From NCBI GenBank assembly GCA_016718315.1, contig JADKDV010000003.1, positions 620,001-684,000 on the forward strand: DNA of 64,000 nt. Direction: 5' to 3'. Under the pieces are notes generated by a model, which saw only the letters and a program-made list of their open reading frames with translations, had not been told where the DNA came from and ran no database searches. This DNA comes from Candidatus Obscuribacter sp. (GTDB lineage: Bacteria > Cyanobacteriota > Vampirovibrionia > Obscuribacterales > Obscuribacteraceae). Position 1 is the first letter of the stretch. Each line of letters begins with the position of its first letter. Below are positions 25,740 to 34,440 of the stretch, in pieces. A program made the position numbers and the translations under genes.

Positions 25740-27122
25740 ATGCGTAACCCCAAAATCGGGGTGGTATCACTTGGCTGTCCAAAGAATGCCACAGATACTG
25801 AAGTCATGCTCGGTCTCTTAAATGAAGCCGGTTTTGAAGTGACTTTTGATAACGACGATGCGCAGATGTGTCTGGTCAATACCTGCTCATTTATCGGTGA
25901 TGCTCGCAAAGAATCAGTAAGAACACTGGTTGAGCTGGCAGATCAGGGCAAAGAACTAATCATCGCTGGCTGTCTTGCTCAGCATTTTAAAGAAGAACTA
26001 CTCACCGAAATCCCCGAAGCACGCGCTGTGGTCGGCACCGGTGACATCACTAACATTGTCGATGTAATTAAATCGATTGCTGCCGACTCGTCATTGCGGG
26101 TTGTCGAAGTCAGCGAAATACCAAACAACTATGACGACGAAGTTTTGCCTCGCATGCAAACTGGTGTCGGTGCCTCTGCTTATCTCAAAATTGCTGAAGG
26201 CTGCGATCATACCTGTAGCTTCTGCATCATCCCTCAGCTGCGCGGTAAGTTTCGCTCGCGCACGATAGAGTCTCTCGTCAAAGAGGCTCGTATCCTTGTT
26301 GCTGGCGGTGTCAAAGAAATCATCCTGGTATCGCAAGATAGCACCTATTACGGTCTAGATATCTACAACCGCATGGCTCTAGGAGAGCTGCTCGAAGCTC
26401 TGCATGAAATCGAAGACCTGGACTGGCTGCGTGTCATGTACTGCTATCCCACCGAAGTCAATCGTCCACTGCTTGAGACCATGGCGCGTCTGCCCAAAGT
26501 CGTCAAATATGTCGATATCCCGCTGCAACACTCGCATCCTGAAGTACTCTCAGCAATGGCTCGTCCACGCAATCCCGAAAAGGCAATGGACTTGATTCGT
26601 GAGTGCATACCTGGTGTCAAAATCCGTTCTACTTTTATTGTCGGCTTCCCTGGCGAGACCGAAGAACAATTCCAGCATCTCTATGACTTTGTAGAAAAAT
26701 ACCGCTTTGATAGATTGGGTGTCTTTACTTATAGCCGTCAGATGGAAGTACCAAGCGGCCATATGGACACACAGATACCAGAAAAAGTGAAAAAGCAAAG
26801 ACAGAAGCGCATCATGACTTTGCAGCACGGTATATCGCTGGAGCTAAACCAGGCAATGGTTGGTCAAACAGTGCCAGTACTGGTAGAGAGCTATGACGAA
26901 CAAAAGAAACTCTTTGTCGGTCGCAGTCAGTGGGACGCTCCTGGTATAGACAATCTGGTCTATATCAAAGAAGGCGAAGAAGAAGTAATCATGGCTGAAG
27001 TGAATAACGTAGTGGTGGAAGAAGCCAAACCATACGATCTCTTTGGCACCGTCCGTAGTGACACATTGCCAGAGCTAGTTAAAGCTGGTGTGGGTGCCGC
27101 TACTCAAACAAAGAAACGCTAG
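25740..27122 (+). CDS. rimO: Ribosomal protein S12 methylthiotransferase RimO
   Basis: RimO adds a methylthio group to an Asp of ribosomal protein S12. It has the N-terminal UPF0004 domain (SLGCPKNATDTE, with further cluster cysteines in VNTCSFIGDA and IAGCLAQ), and the radical SAM core with CDHTCSFC at about residues 155-162. A C-terminal TRAM-like domain follows. At 460 residues it has the RimO length, and the VSLGCPKNxxDxE form of the first motif separates it from MiaB. ATG 25740 has GGAGG at 25729-25733; TTG 25725 is rejected. Confidence 0.93.
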   Translation: MRNPKIGVVSLGCPKNATDTEVMLGLLNEAGFEVTFDNDDAQMCLVNTCSFIGDARKESVRTLVELADQGKELIIAGCLAQHFKEELLTEIPEARAVVGTGDITNIVDVIKSIAADSSLRVVEVSEIPNNYDDEVLPRMQTGVGASAYLKIAEGCDHTCSFCIIPQLRGKFRSRTIESLVKEARILVAGGVKEIILVSQDSTYYGLDIYNRMALGELLEALHEIEDLDWLRVMYCYPTEVNRPLLETMARLPKVVKYVDIPLQHSHPEVLSAMARPRNPEKAMDLIRECIPGVKIRSTFIVGFPGETEEQFQHLYDFVEKYRFDRLGVFTYSRQMEVPSGHMDTQIPEKVKKQRQKRIMTLQHGISLELNQAMVGQTVPVLVESYDEQKKLFVGRSQWDAPGIDNLVYIKEGEEEVIMAEVNNVVVEEAKPYDLFGTVRSDTLPELVKAGVGAATQTKKR

Positions 27123-27126
27123 ACTG

Positions 27127-28347
27127 GTGAGGAAGACATCTCCCAAGTTTTTTCCTGGGATAACGTTTTCTTTGAAGTGGCTATTTACCGGCATTGTATT
27201 TGCTATGGTATTTGCCTATTCGCCTCAACTGATGCGCAATGTCGTCGCCTTTTTGCTGATCATATGGGCCATGCTGGCACCACTTATGGCTAGCTGGAGT
27301 TTGCTTGATTTGTCTTCCTGGGCTTTTGCCGAAGGGCGTTATCGCCAGGCTCTGAGCTTAGCTACAGCCGCTCTCAAAATTGATGAGTGGATTAGGCCAA
27401 TGGCTAATTTAATTGGCATGAGTGAGTCCCCCTTTAGAGTCTTTAACTCACTCAATCAAGCGAGCTCTTATCAGGCCCTAGGTCAGTATAAAGAAGCTCT
27501 CGATGTACTAAAAAATGTACTTGCTAAAATCGAAAACTCAGAAACTCTCGATGCTGATGCTACCGCTGCACCACGAGTACTGACTTCTCTGGCTTTGACT
27601 AAACAGTTTTTGGGAGACTTTGTCGGTGCCGAAAACACTCTGCGCCGCTCGCTCACCATCAAAGAAGGCAAGCTTGGACGCGATGAATTAGACGATGAGC
27701 AAAAGACTAATCTCAAACTTGTCTCCGCTTGTGACCTCAATGCGCTTGGCCGGCTTGATTGCAAGAGGCTAAAGTGGGACACCGCTGAGTCCCAACTCAA
27801 ATTATCAATTGAGCGTCTCGAAGCTCTCGACCGCGCAATCGACCCCAGTCGCGAGCTGTGGAGCGAGTTTGCTGCTCCACTGGTAGATGTACTGATGCAC
27901 ACTGATAGAAGTGATCTTGCTTATGAGCTAGCTCAGAGCATACTCAATATCCGCCTCCGTTGTCTCTCTGCCCATCATCCATCACTTGCCAGTGCCCATG
28001 ATGCTTTTGGCCGCTGTCTCATTATCTCGGGCAATTTAGAGCGCGCTCGCCGTGAGCTAGAGTGTGCTCGCCGTATCCGTGCCCATAGCAAAGATCTCAA
28101 TGCCTCTGATAATGCTGAGACTATTTACAGTCTTGCCCTGCTCGCTGACAAAAAGGGTGAAGCCCAGGCGGCCGAGGCACTTTATCTAGAAGCGCTAAAA
28201 CTCAAAGAAGAAGCGTATGGACCGAGTTATCCCGATGTGGCCGAAGTCCTGGAAACTTACGGTGCTTTTTTAGAAAGGCAAGAGCGCGGCTCTGAAAGCC
28301 AGTCTATACTCAGTCGTGCTAGCGAAATCAGACATAAATTTGCATAA
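27127..28347 (+). CDS. Membrane-anchored TPR protein, kinesin light-chain-like repeats
   Basis: The 406-residue protein has one or two N-terminal transmembrane helices (about residues 15-60), then a region of 40-residue tetratricopeptide repeats. The repeats have the LGQYKEALDVL and KGEAQAAEALYLEALKLKEEAYGPSYPDVAEVL patterns (listed here as separate pieces) typical of kinesin light-chain TPRs. It is probably a scaffold with the repeats on one side of the membrane. GTG 27127 directly follows rimO; an in-frame GTG at 27088 would overlap it. Function is not known. Confidence 0.75.
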   Translation: MRKTSPKFFPGITFSLKWLFTGIVFAMVFAYSPQLMRNVVAFLLIIWAMLAPLMASWSLLDLSSWAFAEGRYRQALSLATAALKIDEWIRPMANLIGMSESPFRVFNSLNQASSYQALGQYKEALDVLKNVLAKIENSETLDADATAAPRVLTSLALTKQFLGDFVGAENTLRRSLTIKEGKLGRDELDDEQKTNLKLVSACDLNALGRLDCKRLKWDTAESQLKLSIERLEALDRAIDPSRELWSEFAAPLVDVLMHTDRSDLAYELAQSILNIRLRCLSAHHPSLASAHDAFGRCLIISGNLERARRELECARRIRAHSKDLNASDNAETIYSLALLADKKGEAQAAEALYLEALKLKEEAYGPSYPDVAEVLETYGAFLERQERGSESQSILSRASEIRHKFA

Positions 28348-28360
28348 TCGATACTTTGCC

Positions 28361-29041
28361 CTAGCCAATTCTAGCTAGAGTGCCTGCTTTGACTAGATGC
28401 TCGGCGGCGATTTTAAATAGATTGTCTGCCATTGACAGATGGTCGTAGTCAAAATTTTGCATAAAATACTTGAGCTCATCAAGACCATCAGCCGCTTGCG
28501 CTATAGCATGGCGCATCCACTGTACAGCTGGTCCCATAGTCAGTGGCGGAGGATTAGCTGTAAATTCCTGACTGGCTTTTAGTAGTGTGCGCTCAACCTC
28601 TTCTACATATTTGCCAAAGTCATTGAGCAAATCATCATCATAGAGATCTTGAGCGAGAGCCTGCAGGCTCTGTTTGTATTTACGTAAAATATTGGAGATG
28701 GATTTTTTGAGCGGATTAAAGACACTGCGCAAAAACTTTTCGCGGGCAATTTCTTCGTCTAGCGAGTCTTGAGCGTGCTTAGGTATGGTGCGCGGCTTTT
28801 GGGCAAAGAGTGTGGCATCGTACTCAGCTCTCTTTGTGGCATCAATCAAGATGGCATAGGCTTCGTTTATAGACATCATCAGCTCGGTTTTGGTCATCAC
28901 CTGCTGATTGGACTTATCTATATAGGCTAAATCTGGATGGTTTGATTTGACGAGTTCCCGATAGGCTCGTTTAATTTCGTTATGGCTGACATCCGGGCGT
29001 ACGCCCAGGACTTCATAGTATGTAGTCTTAACGCGTTTCAT
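28361..29041 (-). CDS. J-domain protein
   Basis: The 226-residue protein opens with a J-domain (residues about 5-75): TYYEVLGVRPDVSHNEIKRAYRELV, in pieces YYEVLGV and EIKRAYRELV, with the essential HPD in NHPDL. The J-domain stimulates Hsp70 ATPase. The rest is helical with Lys/Leu spacing and no glycine-rich or zinc-finger region, so this is a class C J-protein rather than a full DnaJ. ATG 29041 is chosen; GTG 29068 would add nine residues. It is divergent from nrdR, and the two share one short intergenic region. Confidence 0.82.
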   Translation of the reverse strand: MKRVKTTYYEVLGVRPDVSHNEIKRAYRELVKSNHPDLAYIDKSNQQVMTKTELMMSINEAYAILIDATKRAEYDATLFAQKPRTIPKHAQDSLDEEIAREKFLRSVFNPLKKSISNILRKYKQSLQALAQDLYDDDLLNDFGKYVEEVERTLLKASQEFTANPPPLTMGPAVQWMRHAIAQAADGLDELKYFMQNFDYDHLSMADNLFKIAAEHLVKAGTLARIG

Positions 29042-29100
29042 AAAACTAATTATGCCCTTAAAACCCACTGGATGTACCGATTCTTCTCGTGAATTTTGGC

Positions 29101-29106
29101 TATAAT
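29101..29106 (+). promoter_or_regulatory. Candidate -10 box giving a leaderless nrdR transcript
   Basis: TATAAT lies at 29101-29106, only eight bases before the ATG at 29115. Transcription would start within a couple of bases of the start codon, and no ribosome binding site is present, so nrdR would be leaderless. No good -35 element is visible. Confidence 0.4.
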
Positions 29107-29114
29107 CTTTTAGT

Positions 29115-29645
29115 ATGTTCTGCCCCTTTTGTAATCACCGAGAAAGCCGTGTGCTCGAATCCCGTCTGACATCAGACAATTCGGTCAGACGCCGCCGTGA
29201 GTGCGAATCCTGCAACAAGCGATTTACCACCTACGAAAAACTAGAAGTAATCCAGTTTTTGGTGGTCAAAAACTCGGGCACCCGTGACCCTTACTCTCGC
29301 GAGAAGCTGAGAGCGGGGATAAGCCGTGCTTGTGTCAAGACCACAGTCAGTGCCGAACAAATCGATAATATCGTAGACAGCGTCGAAAACGAGCTGATGG
29401 TCTCGGGACGCCGCGAAGTGTCATCCTCGATGCTGGGAGAGCTGGTGCTTTCACAGCTCTCTGCCCTGGATCAAGTGGCATATGTAAGGTTCGCTTCTGT
29501 TTACCGGGCATTCCGCTCAGTAGATGACTTTATCGCCGAGCTAAACTTGCTCAAAGACACTATCCGTGACTCTGCCAGTAGATCTAAAGAGATCCTGGAG
29601 CGAGCCAGACGCGAAGAAGAAATGGCTAAATCAGCCAAAATATGA
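29115..29645 (+). CDS. nrdR: Transcriptional regulator NrdR
   Basis: NrdR represses ribonucleotide reductase genes in response to the nucleotide pool. Its zinc ribbon is seen at the start as CPFC with a second pair CESC (residues 3-6 and 31-34), followed by RRRRECESCNKRFTTYEKLE in two parts (RRRRECESC, KRFTTYEKLE). The ATP-cone domain follows. At 176 residues it has the usual 150-175 length. The family always begins MxCPFC, which fixes the start. No reductase gene lies in this window. Confidence 0.95.
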   Translation: MFCPFCNHRESRVLESRLTSDNSVRRRRECESCNKRFTTYEKLEVIQFLVVKNSGTRDPYSREKLRAGISRACVKTTVSAEQIDNIVDSVENELMVSGRREVSSSMLGELVLSQLSALDQVAYVRFASVYRAFRSVDDFIAELNLLKDTIRDSASRSKEILERARREEEMAKSAKI

Positions 29646-29777
29646 GACAAATCCAATCAGTTATGTATCAGTCCACGTTACGGATTGCTTATGGACCTTG
29701 TCTCTATGTCCGAGCGTGATACACTTTCTCACTGCTTATCTATATCTTCGAAGAAAATTGAGTTACGAGAACTTTTC

Positions 29778-30218
29778 ATGAATAGCATTATTAAAGAGAT
29801 CGAAGCCCCCCTCCTCAAAACAGACCTGCCAAAGTTTGACGTTGGAGACACCGTTAAAGTCTTCGTCAAAATCGTTGAAGGTACCAAAGAGCGTACTCAA
29901 GGTTACGAAGGCGTAATCATCAAGTATTCGGGACATGGTGTGGGCACAACAATCACTGTCCGTCGCGTATTTCAAGGCATCGGCATTGAGCGTGTGTTTT
30001 TAATTCACTCACCCCGAGTAGAAAAAATCACAGTACTGCGTCGCGGTCATGTCCGTCGCGCCAAGCTCTATTATTTGAGAGAGCGTACCGGTAAGGCTAC
30101 ACGTATCAAAGAAAAAGTTGGCGTACGCAGAGATGCTGATGTTAAAGCCGAAGCTAAACCAGCTCCCAAGGCTGAAGCTAAAGTTGAAGCCAAGTCTGAT
30201 TCCGCTGAAAAAGCCTAA
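29778..30218 (+). CDS. rplS: 50S ribosomal protein L19
   Basis: L19 lies at the interface of the two ribosomal subunits. It shows PKFDVGDTVKVFVKI, GTKERTQGYEGVII, RRVFQGIGIERVFLIHSP and the KLYYLR end. The protein is 146 residues with about 25 more than usual, a Lys/Ala/Glu/Pro-rich C-terminal tail that is probably flexible. The start is ATG at 29778. TTGTCT (29698-29703) and TACACT (29720-29725), 16 bases apart, are a possible promoter. It begins a rplS-rbgA-rnhB block that is also found in Firmicutes. Confidence 0.95.
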   Translation: MNSIIKEIEAPLLKTDLPKFDVGDTVKVFVKIVEGTKERTQGYEGVIIKYSGHGVGTTITVRRVFQGIGIERVFLIHSPRVEKITVLRRGHVRRAKLYYLRERTGKATRIKEKVGVRRDADVKAEAKPAPKAEAKVEAKSDSAEKA

Positions 30219-30235
30219 TTAGAGTCAGTACTTAG

Positions 30236-31357
30236 TTGCCTAAGAACTTCAAAAAGCCCACGAAGGGCAAAAGAACTGGCCAGACTGGTCAGTCGAACAA
30301 AATTGGCACCGGTAGCAATGCCGGTGCCTCTAGTCGTACTGGGGCTAGTAAGCCTCTGCGCAATACCTCGCGCAATGCAGCCGCTCGCAGTGTCGCCGCT
30401 CGTAATGCCGCAGCTAAAAACACTGACAATGCGGCACTCAATGCCGGTGCTCAAGCTGCCAATGCCGAGACCAGTCAAAGACCAAAGCTAAAAAAGAAGC
30501 CGCCGCCCAAAGTAAATACTGCTTTTAAGCGTCTCACTGAGATAGTCAAATGGGTCGATATCGTCATCGAAGTGCTCGATGGTCGTCTGCCAGTTTGTAC
30601 AAAGCACCCTGCCAGTGACGAAATTTTTGGTAATAAGCCCAGACTGATTATTTATAGCAAGCTCGATATGGCCGATAGCCGCAGGCTCAAGGACTATGTC
30701 AAGCGGCTCAACGCCTCTTTTAGCGACCCTGACTCCACTGGTCCCCCTTGTCGGGCTGTGGCACTGTCACTTAAAGGACGCAACAACCAGGCGCAGTTTA
30801 TCGAGTCGGCTCTTGCTCTGACTCAAGACAAACGCGATCACCTTGCTGGCCGCGGACTTTTGCCAAGACCCATGCGGGCCGCAGTTGTCGGTATCCCAAA
30901 CGTGGGCAAGTCCACTTTGATTAACTGGTTTATTGGTCAAAAAAAGGCACGCACAGGTAACTCGCCTGGTGTCACCAAAGGTACACAGTGGATTAGAGTG
31001 CATCCTATGCTGGAGCTACTGGATACGCCAGGTATCTTGCCGCCCACACTGTTTGGCAAAGAGACCATGACCAAGCTCTCGGTGCTCAACCTGGTGCCAT
31101 CGGATACTTACGATACTGTTGAGTGCGCCCAGGCAGCCTTAAAATTATTGCAGACTCACTATCCTTCATATCTCGATGCCTATGTCCCGTCTCTGGCTGG
31201 CACTATCGACCAAAACGAAGGACTGGCCCACATCGCTGGCGCTCGGAGATTTCTTGCTAAAGGTGCCATACTCGATGAGATCAGAGCAGCTCACGTCTTA
31301 CTTGGCGACATCAGAGATGGTAAATTAGGCACGATAACCTTTGACAAACTGGACTGA
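30236..31357 (+). CDS. rbgA: Ribosome biogenesis GTPase RbgA (YlqF type)
   Basis: RbgA is a circularly permuted GTPase needed for late assembly of the large subunit. In permuted order the motifs are YSKLD (G4, about residue 141), then GIPNVGKST (G1, about 222), then DTPG (G3, about 263). The C-terminal domain is present. The protein is 373 residues, about 90 more than the usual 280, because it has a low-complexity Lys/Ala/Asn/Thr-rich N-terminal extension. The start TTG at 30236 has no clear ribosome binding site, and the extension could be shortened. It lies between rplS and rnhB. Confidence 0.92.
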   Translation: MPKNFKKPTKGKRTGQTGQSNKIGTGSNAGASSRTGASKPLRNTSRNAAARSVAARNAAAKNTDNAALNAGAQAANAETSQRPKLKKKPPPKVNTAFKRLTEIVKWVDIVIEVLDGRLPVCTKHPASDEIFGNKPRLIIYSKLDMADSRRLKDYVKRLNASFSDPDSTGPPCRAVALSLKGRNNQAQFIESALALTQDKRDHLAGRGLLPRPMRAAVVGIPNVGKSTLINWFIGQKKARTGNSPGVTKGTQWIRVHPMLELLDTPGILPPTLFGKETMTKLSVLNLVPSDTYDTVECAQAALKLLQTHYPSYLDAYVPSLAGTIDQNEGLAHIAGARRFLAKGAILDEIRAAHVLLGDIRDGKLGTITFDKLD

Positions 31358-31375
31358 TGTCCACTGGATACACTC

Positions 31376-32203
31376 GTGCCCGCCGCCAAACCCAGTGCCC
31401 AGGCTAAAGCCGCACCAGGCAAGAGCAATCTAAGTAAGATGCTCAAGTTTGATGTGCAAAATTATCATAAAGTGCGCGAGTTATTTGACCTGCCCACTCT
31501 CTCTCCCCTTGCTGGCAAAGCCAATAAATCGGCTCCTGCTCCCGGTCTACAACTGACTCTGTTAAAAGAGCTAGACGTAATCATCGGGGTAGATGAGGTC
31601 GGTCGTGGTTGTCTGGCTGGACCTGTGGTATCAGCAGCGGTGCTATTGCCTCTGACTCGTTTGCATCCATCTTTACTTAAATCACTGAGTGAGCTTGATG
31701 ATAGTAAAAAGCTCAAAGCCGATGTACGTGAGCGCATCTCAGATGTTGTGCGAGCTAGTTGCCCTTATGCGATAGGCATGGCCACTCCGCGCGAGATAGA
31801 CGAGATCAATATATTGCAAGCCAGTCTGCTCTCCATGCGCCGAGCAATTGCTGCCTTGAGTGAGCAAGTGGGTATACAAAAAGCTCTGGTGCTGGTGGAT
31901 GGCAATAAACAAATAAAAGAAATGCCTTTTGCTCAGCTCACTGTAATCAAAGGTGATAGTAAGTCAGCCTCCATAGCCGCAGCGTCAGTGGTGGCAAAAG
32001 TACACCGTGATAGTCTGATGCGTGAGTTGGCACTACAGTATCCAGTCTACGGTTTTGACAGTCACAAAGGTTATCCCAGCATCAGTCACCGCAAAGCCAT
32101 CGCCGAGCACGGTCACTGCGACGAGCACAGATTGAGCTTTAGATTGCTTGCCGAGGTTGAGGAAGAGTTGGAAGATGCCGGTCTAGAGCTAGAGCAGGTT
32201 TGA
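31376..32203 (+). CDS. rnhB: Ribonuclease HII
   Basis: RNase HII cleaves RNA in RNA-DNA hybrids and removes misincorporated ribonucleotides. The motif GVDEVGRGCLAGPVV holds the first catalytic residues (about Asp73, Glu74). DDSKKL, then VVDGNK and SIAAASVVAKVHRDSLM with the third Asp, follow in order, and KGYPSxxH is present. The 275 residues include an N-terminal extension of about 60. The start is GTG at 31376; a later ATG at 31439 is a possible alternative. It is the third gene of the ribosome block. Confidence 0.93.
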   Translation: MPAAKPSAQAKAAPGKSNLSKMLKFDVQNYHKVRELFDLPTLSPLAGKANKSAPAPGLQLTLLKELDVIIGVDEVGRGCLAGPVVSAAVLLPLTRLHPSLLKSLSELDDSKKLKADVRERISDVVRASCPYAIGMATPREIDEINILQASLLSMRRAIAALSEQVGIQKALVLVDGNKQIKEMPFAQLTVIKGDSKSASIAAASVVAKVHRDSLMRELALQYPVYGFDSHKGYPSISHRKAIAEHGHCDEHRLSFRLLAEVEEELEDAGLELEQV

Positions 32204-32264
32204 TTGAATACGGGAAATTCACATTGCACGCAGTAGTTTTTTCGGAAGAGAGTTAGATAGTAAT

Positions 32265-32786
32265 ATGTCTGAATTTGATCAAGACACAGCTCTCCGGGTG
32301 GGCGAAACAGCTCTAATCATTGATTCTTCGTTGAAGAGATTGCTTACTGATGTAAATGAGAAGTCTGCGCTTAGATCTTCAGAGCAAAAGTTCTATTCAG
32401 AGCAGATTGGATTATGTAGAGACTATATTGCAGATTCGATGCTGCATCCAACGATAGAGCGCTTTCCAGAATTGGCATCTTCAGCCGCTTTATCAGTCGA
32501 CAACGAACAACCTGAAACAACTGTTGCGGGTAGTTCTCTTTCAAAAGACGGTTTATTTCAAGAGCGAAATATTGCAATTTCTGTTTCGGAGACATTGCTA
32601 GTAATCAGTGCGATAGCAGACAATAGTTTATCTAGAACATTGCCTCAACTTTCTGCCTCCGAGAGCGAGGCTTACCGCTATACCGTGTCCTCGATAATGG
32701 TTGATTGTGTAACTCTCTTGAATCAAATTTGGAGAACACATCCAGATTTACTTCCTTCGGATATGAGGGACTCTTTTGAGCTTTAG
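32265..32786 (+). CDS. Hypothetical helical protein
   Basis: I do not recognise this 173-residue protein. It is Ser/Glu-rich, without a signal peptide or transmembrane helix, and its sequence reads as mostly helical. ATG 32265 has GGAAGAGAG about 15 bases upstream. It begins the accessory island; codon use looks more AT-rich than in rnhB. There is no strong clue to function. Confidence 0.5.
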   Translation: MSEFDQDTALRVGETALIIDSSLKRLLTDVNEKSALRSSEQKFYSEQIGLCRDYIADSMLHPTIERFPELASSAALSVDNEQPETTVAGSSLSKDGLFQERNIAISVSETLLVISAIADNSLSRTLPQLSASESEAYRYTVSSIMVDCVTLLNQIWRTHPDLLPSDMRDSFEL

Positions 32787-33067
32787 CCGAATGTTTAGCA
32801 AGACTTCTCTTAGAGCGCCGAAATAAGATAGAAGCACGGGCAGCTGAAATAAGACTCGAAGTATCAGGCGGTAAATAAGCTGGCGCGTGCAACTCATTAG
32901 TGGCGGCCCTTCAGCGATGAGTGTAAGAATCTGTTTTGCGAATGAGAAGTTATGCTTTAAGGCATGTGAGATAATCCCCTTAAGTGGGCAATCAAAAGCA
33001 CAGCAGCCTTGGATTGTATTGAGAGATTTGAGCACAAGAAGTAATGCGGGACGAATTTAAAGCTAGC
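32787..33067. other. Intergenic stretch with a dispersed repeat
   Basis: No convincing gene lies here. The stretch holds copy 1 of a 48-bp dispersed repeat (32913-32960) and otherwise reads as short AT-rich open frames with no ribosome binding site. Confidence 0.5.
32913..32960. repeat. 48-bp dispersed repeat, copy 1
   Basis: This segment matches 35601-35648 at 43 of 48 bases with no gaps. It begins AGCGATGAGT and ends TTATGCTTTAA. Both copies lie in noncoding sequence of the accessory island. Confidence 0.8.
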
Positions 33068-33300
33068 ATGTATTTTCTTTTGGCTTGCGCCTTTGCTGTC
33101 TGTGTTTATATATTGAGTGTTGGACTTATGGCGTAGTGGCAGGTGCCAGCAATCAACCTGACAGTCCTATCGATCACCTGTCTTTTATTTATGGTGCAGA
33201 GCTTAGGGGTCAAATGGTCTATATTTACAAACACGAAGTTTCTATTGGGACTGTGTGTTGTAAACGTGGGTCTGGTAATCGCAATGTGTGTTATTCATGA
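33068..33300 (+). pseudogene. Possible frameshifted exported-protein gene
   Basis: ATG 33068 opens 22 codons that read as a hydrophobic signal-like segment (FLLACAFAVCVYILSVG) and stop at 33136. A second frame, overlapping that stop, continues with about 55 more codons and stops at 33300 in an ATGA overlap with the next gene. The overlap suggests that the second frame was translated. A net one-base insertion, or a two-base loss, near 33131-33136 would join them. Neither the family nor the function is known. Confidence 0.3.
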
Positions 33301-33890
33301 GCTATAAGGCACAGCTTGCACTAGTATTGGGTTGGGAAATCCGAAAGCTCATTGTTGCTACTGCGTGCATTTTGCTTTGTGCATCTGGAAGCCAGGCTTC
33401 GGAATTGGAAACGCCGGATCTATCAATCCGTTCAATTATTGAATCAGTTACTCCAGCAATCGAAACAAGCAGCACTCTCCTTGCATTGCGATTTCTGAAT
33501 AGAAGTAGGTACCCAGTCTCGATTCCGTTTGTTGCATTGAGCGGGAAGGGTCAACCATCAATCAAGAGCAAATTTAGTATGTCAGGTGAGCACTGCAAGG
33601 AGTTCGTCGCTAGGGAAGCCGCCTGTGCAGTCATCACATACAGCTGGCTGGATTCAAAAGGGAAAAGCGTCTTGAGTAGAGCTACCTTATTTACTCATTC
33701 AAGCCTGAATCTTGCACCAAATGGTTACCAATGTGTATATCTACCCATAGAAGCGCCACCCAGCGATGCTGTACATGAACTGAAAGTGACTTTCGACAAC
33801 CGGCACTTGCAGACTTTATCAACCACTAATTTCCACAATAAATCAGAGAAGTTTTTTGTGGTTAGCACAGCAGTTAATTTCACAAAGTAA
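33297..33890 (+). CDS. Exported protein of unknown function
   Basis: The 197-residue protein has a basic start, then the hydrophobic run LIVATACILLCASGSQA, an AxA-type cleavage site near residue 35. The mature part has alternating strand-like stretches (TLLALRFLNRSRYPVSIPF in pieces) and two cysteines. ATG 33297 overlaps the upstream stop (ATGA). It is part of the accessory island. There is no recognised domain. Confidence 0.6.
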   Translation: MSYKAQLALVLGWEIRKLIVATACILLCASGSQASELETPDLSIRSIIESVTPAIETSSTLLALRFLNRSRYPVSIPFVALSGKGQPSIKSKFSMSGEHCKEFVAREAACAVITYSWLDSKGKSVLSRATLFTHSSLNLAPNGYQCVYLPIEAPPSDAVHELKVTFDNRHLQTLSTTNFHNKSEKFFVVSTAVNFTK

Positions 33891-33997
33891 TCACTTATCG
33901 ACGGCGGCGGGATCTCTGCGCTTAAGATGCTTGTCCTCATGGATGGATGCCTACAGGAGCGATCTGTTTTAGACTTTTGACTCAAGTGGCTTAACAT

Positions 33998-34219
33998 TCA
34001 GGAAATTTCCACGAGCCCTTTTCCAGCATTCAAGAGTTCAAGGGTCAGCAGAAAGATTTGCTGGAAAATTGTTCGCGCTTTTCTAGCTTCGTCCAAAATT
34101 GCTGTATCTGCCGCATCACGAAGTTCCAAATCGCGTAATGCATGTACTTCAACACTAAACTTTTCCTGCATCCACTGCGCCAATGCAGGCGCGACCTGCG
34201 CATCTAGCCAGATTGTCAT
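33998..34219 (-). pseudogene. DUF5615-type PIN-like toxin with internal deletion
   Basis: The 73 codons start like a DUF5615 protein: MTIWLDAQ, then RDLELRDAADTAILDEARKA. Full-length family members next have the motif TKDSDF and a WLTCGNTSN segment, then end LLxAGxxLVEIS. Here the reading jumps in frame from ARKARTI to a matching end, ELLNAGKGLVEIS. About 30-35 residues, including the likely catalytic Asp, are missing. The pair order with the DUF433 antitoxin is kept, with an ATGA overlap. It is most likely a disabled toxin. Confidence 0.65.
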
Positions 34220-34440
34220 GCAGCTATTACTGGATGATCCAATTTTTGGGAGGCATAGTTCAGTGCAGCCTTAAGATCTTCCATTTCAAGATCTGGCATC
34301 TCATCCAAAATTTCTTGAGCACTCAGACCATTCGCAAACAAATCAAGAATGTCGGTGACCCTAATTCGCATGCCGCGAATGCACGGGCGTCCTCCACAGA
34401 CTTCTAAATTGAACGTAATTCGTTTTTCTGTCCCAGACAT
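34216..34440 (-). CDS. DUF433 antitoxin-like protein
   Basis: The 74-residue protein has the DUF433 pattern: ITFNLEVCGGRPCIRGMRIRV, pieces GGRPCIRG and MRIRVTDIL, then GLSAQEILDEMPDLEMEDLKAALNYA in pieces. DUF433 proteins carry a small HTH and act as antitoxins to DUF5615 partners. The gene overlaps the toxin gene by four bases and precedes it, as usual. It looks intact, whereas its partner does not. The start is ATG at 34440. Confidence 0.8.
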   Translation of the reverse strand: MSGTEKRITFNLEVCGGRPCIRGMRIRVTDILDLFANGLSAQEILDEMPDLEMEDLKAALNYASQKLDHPVIAA

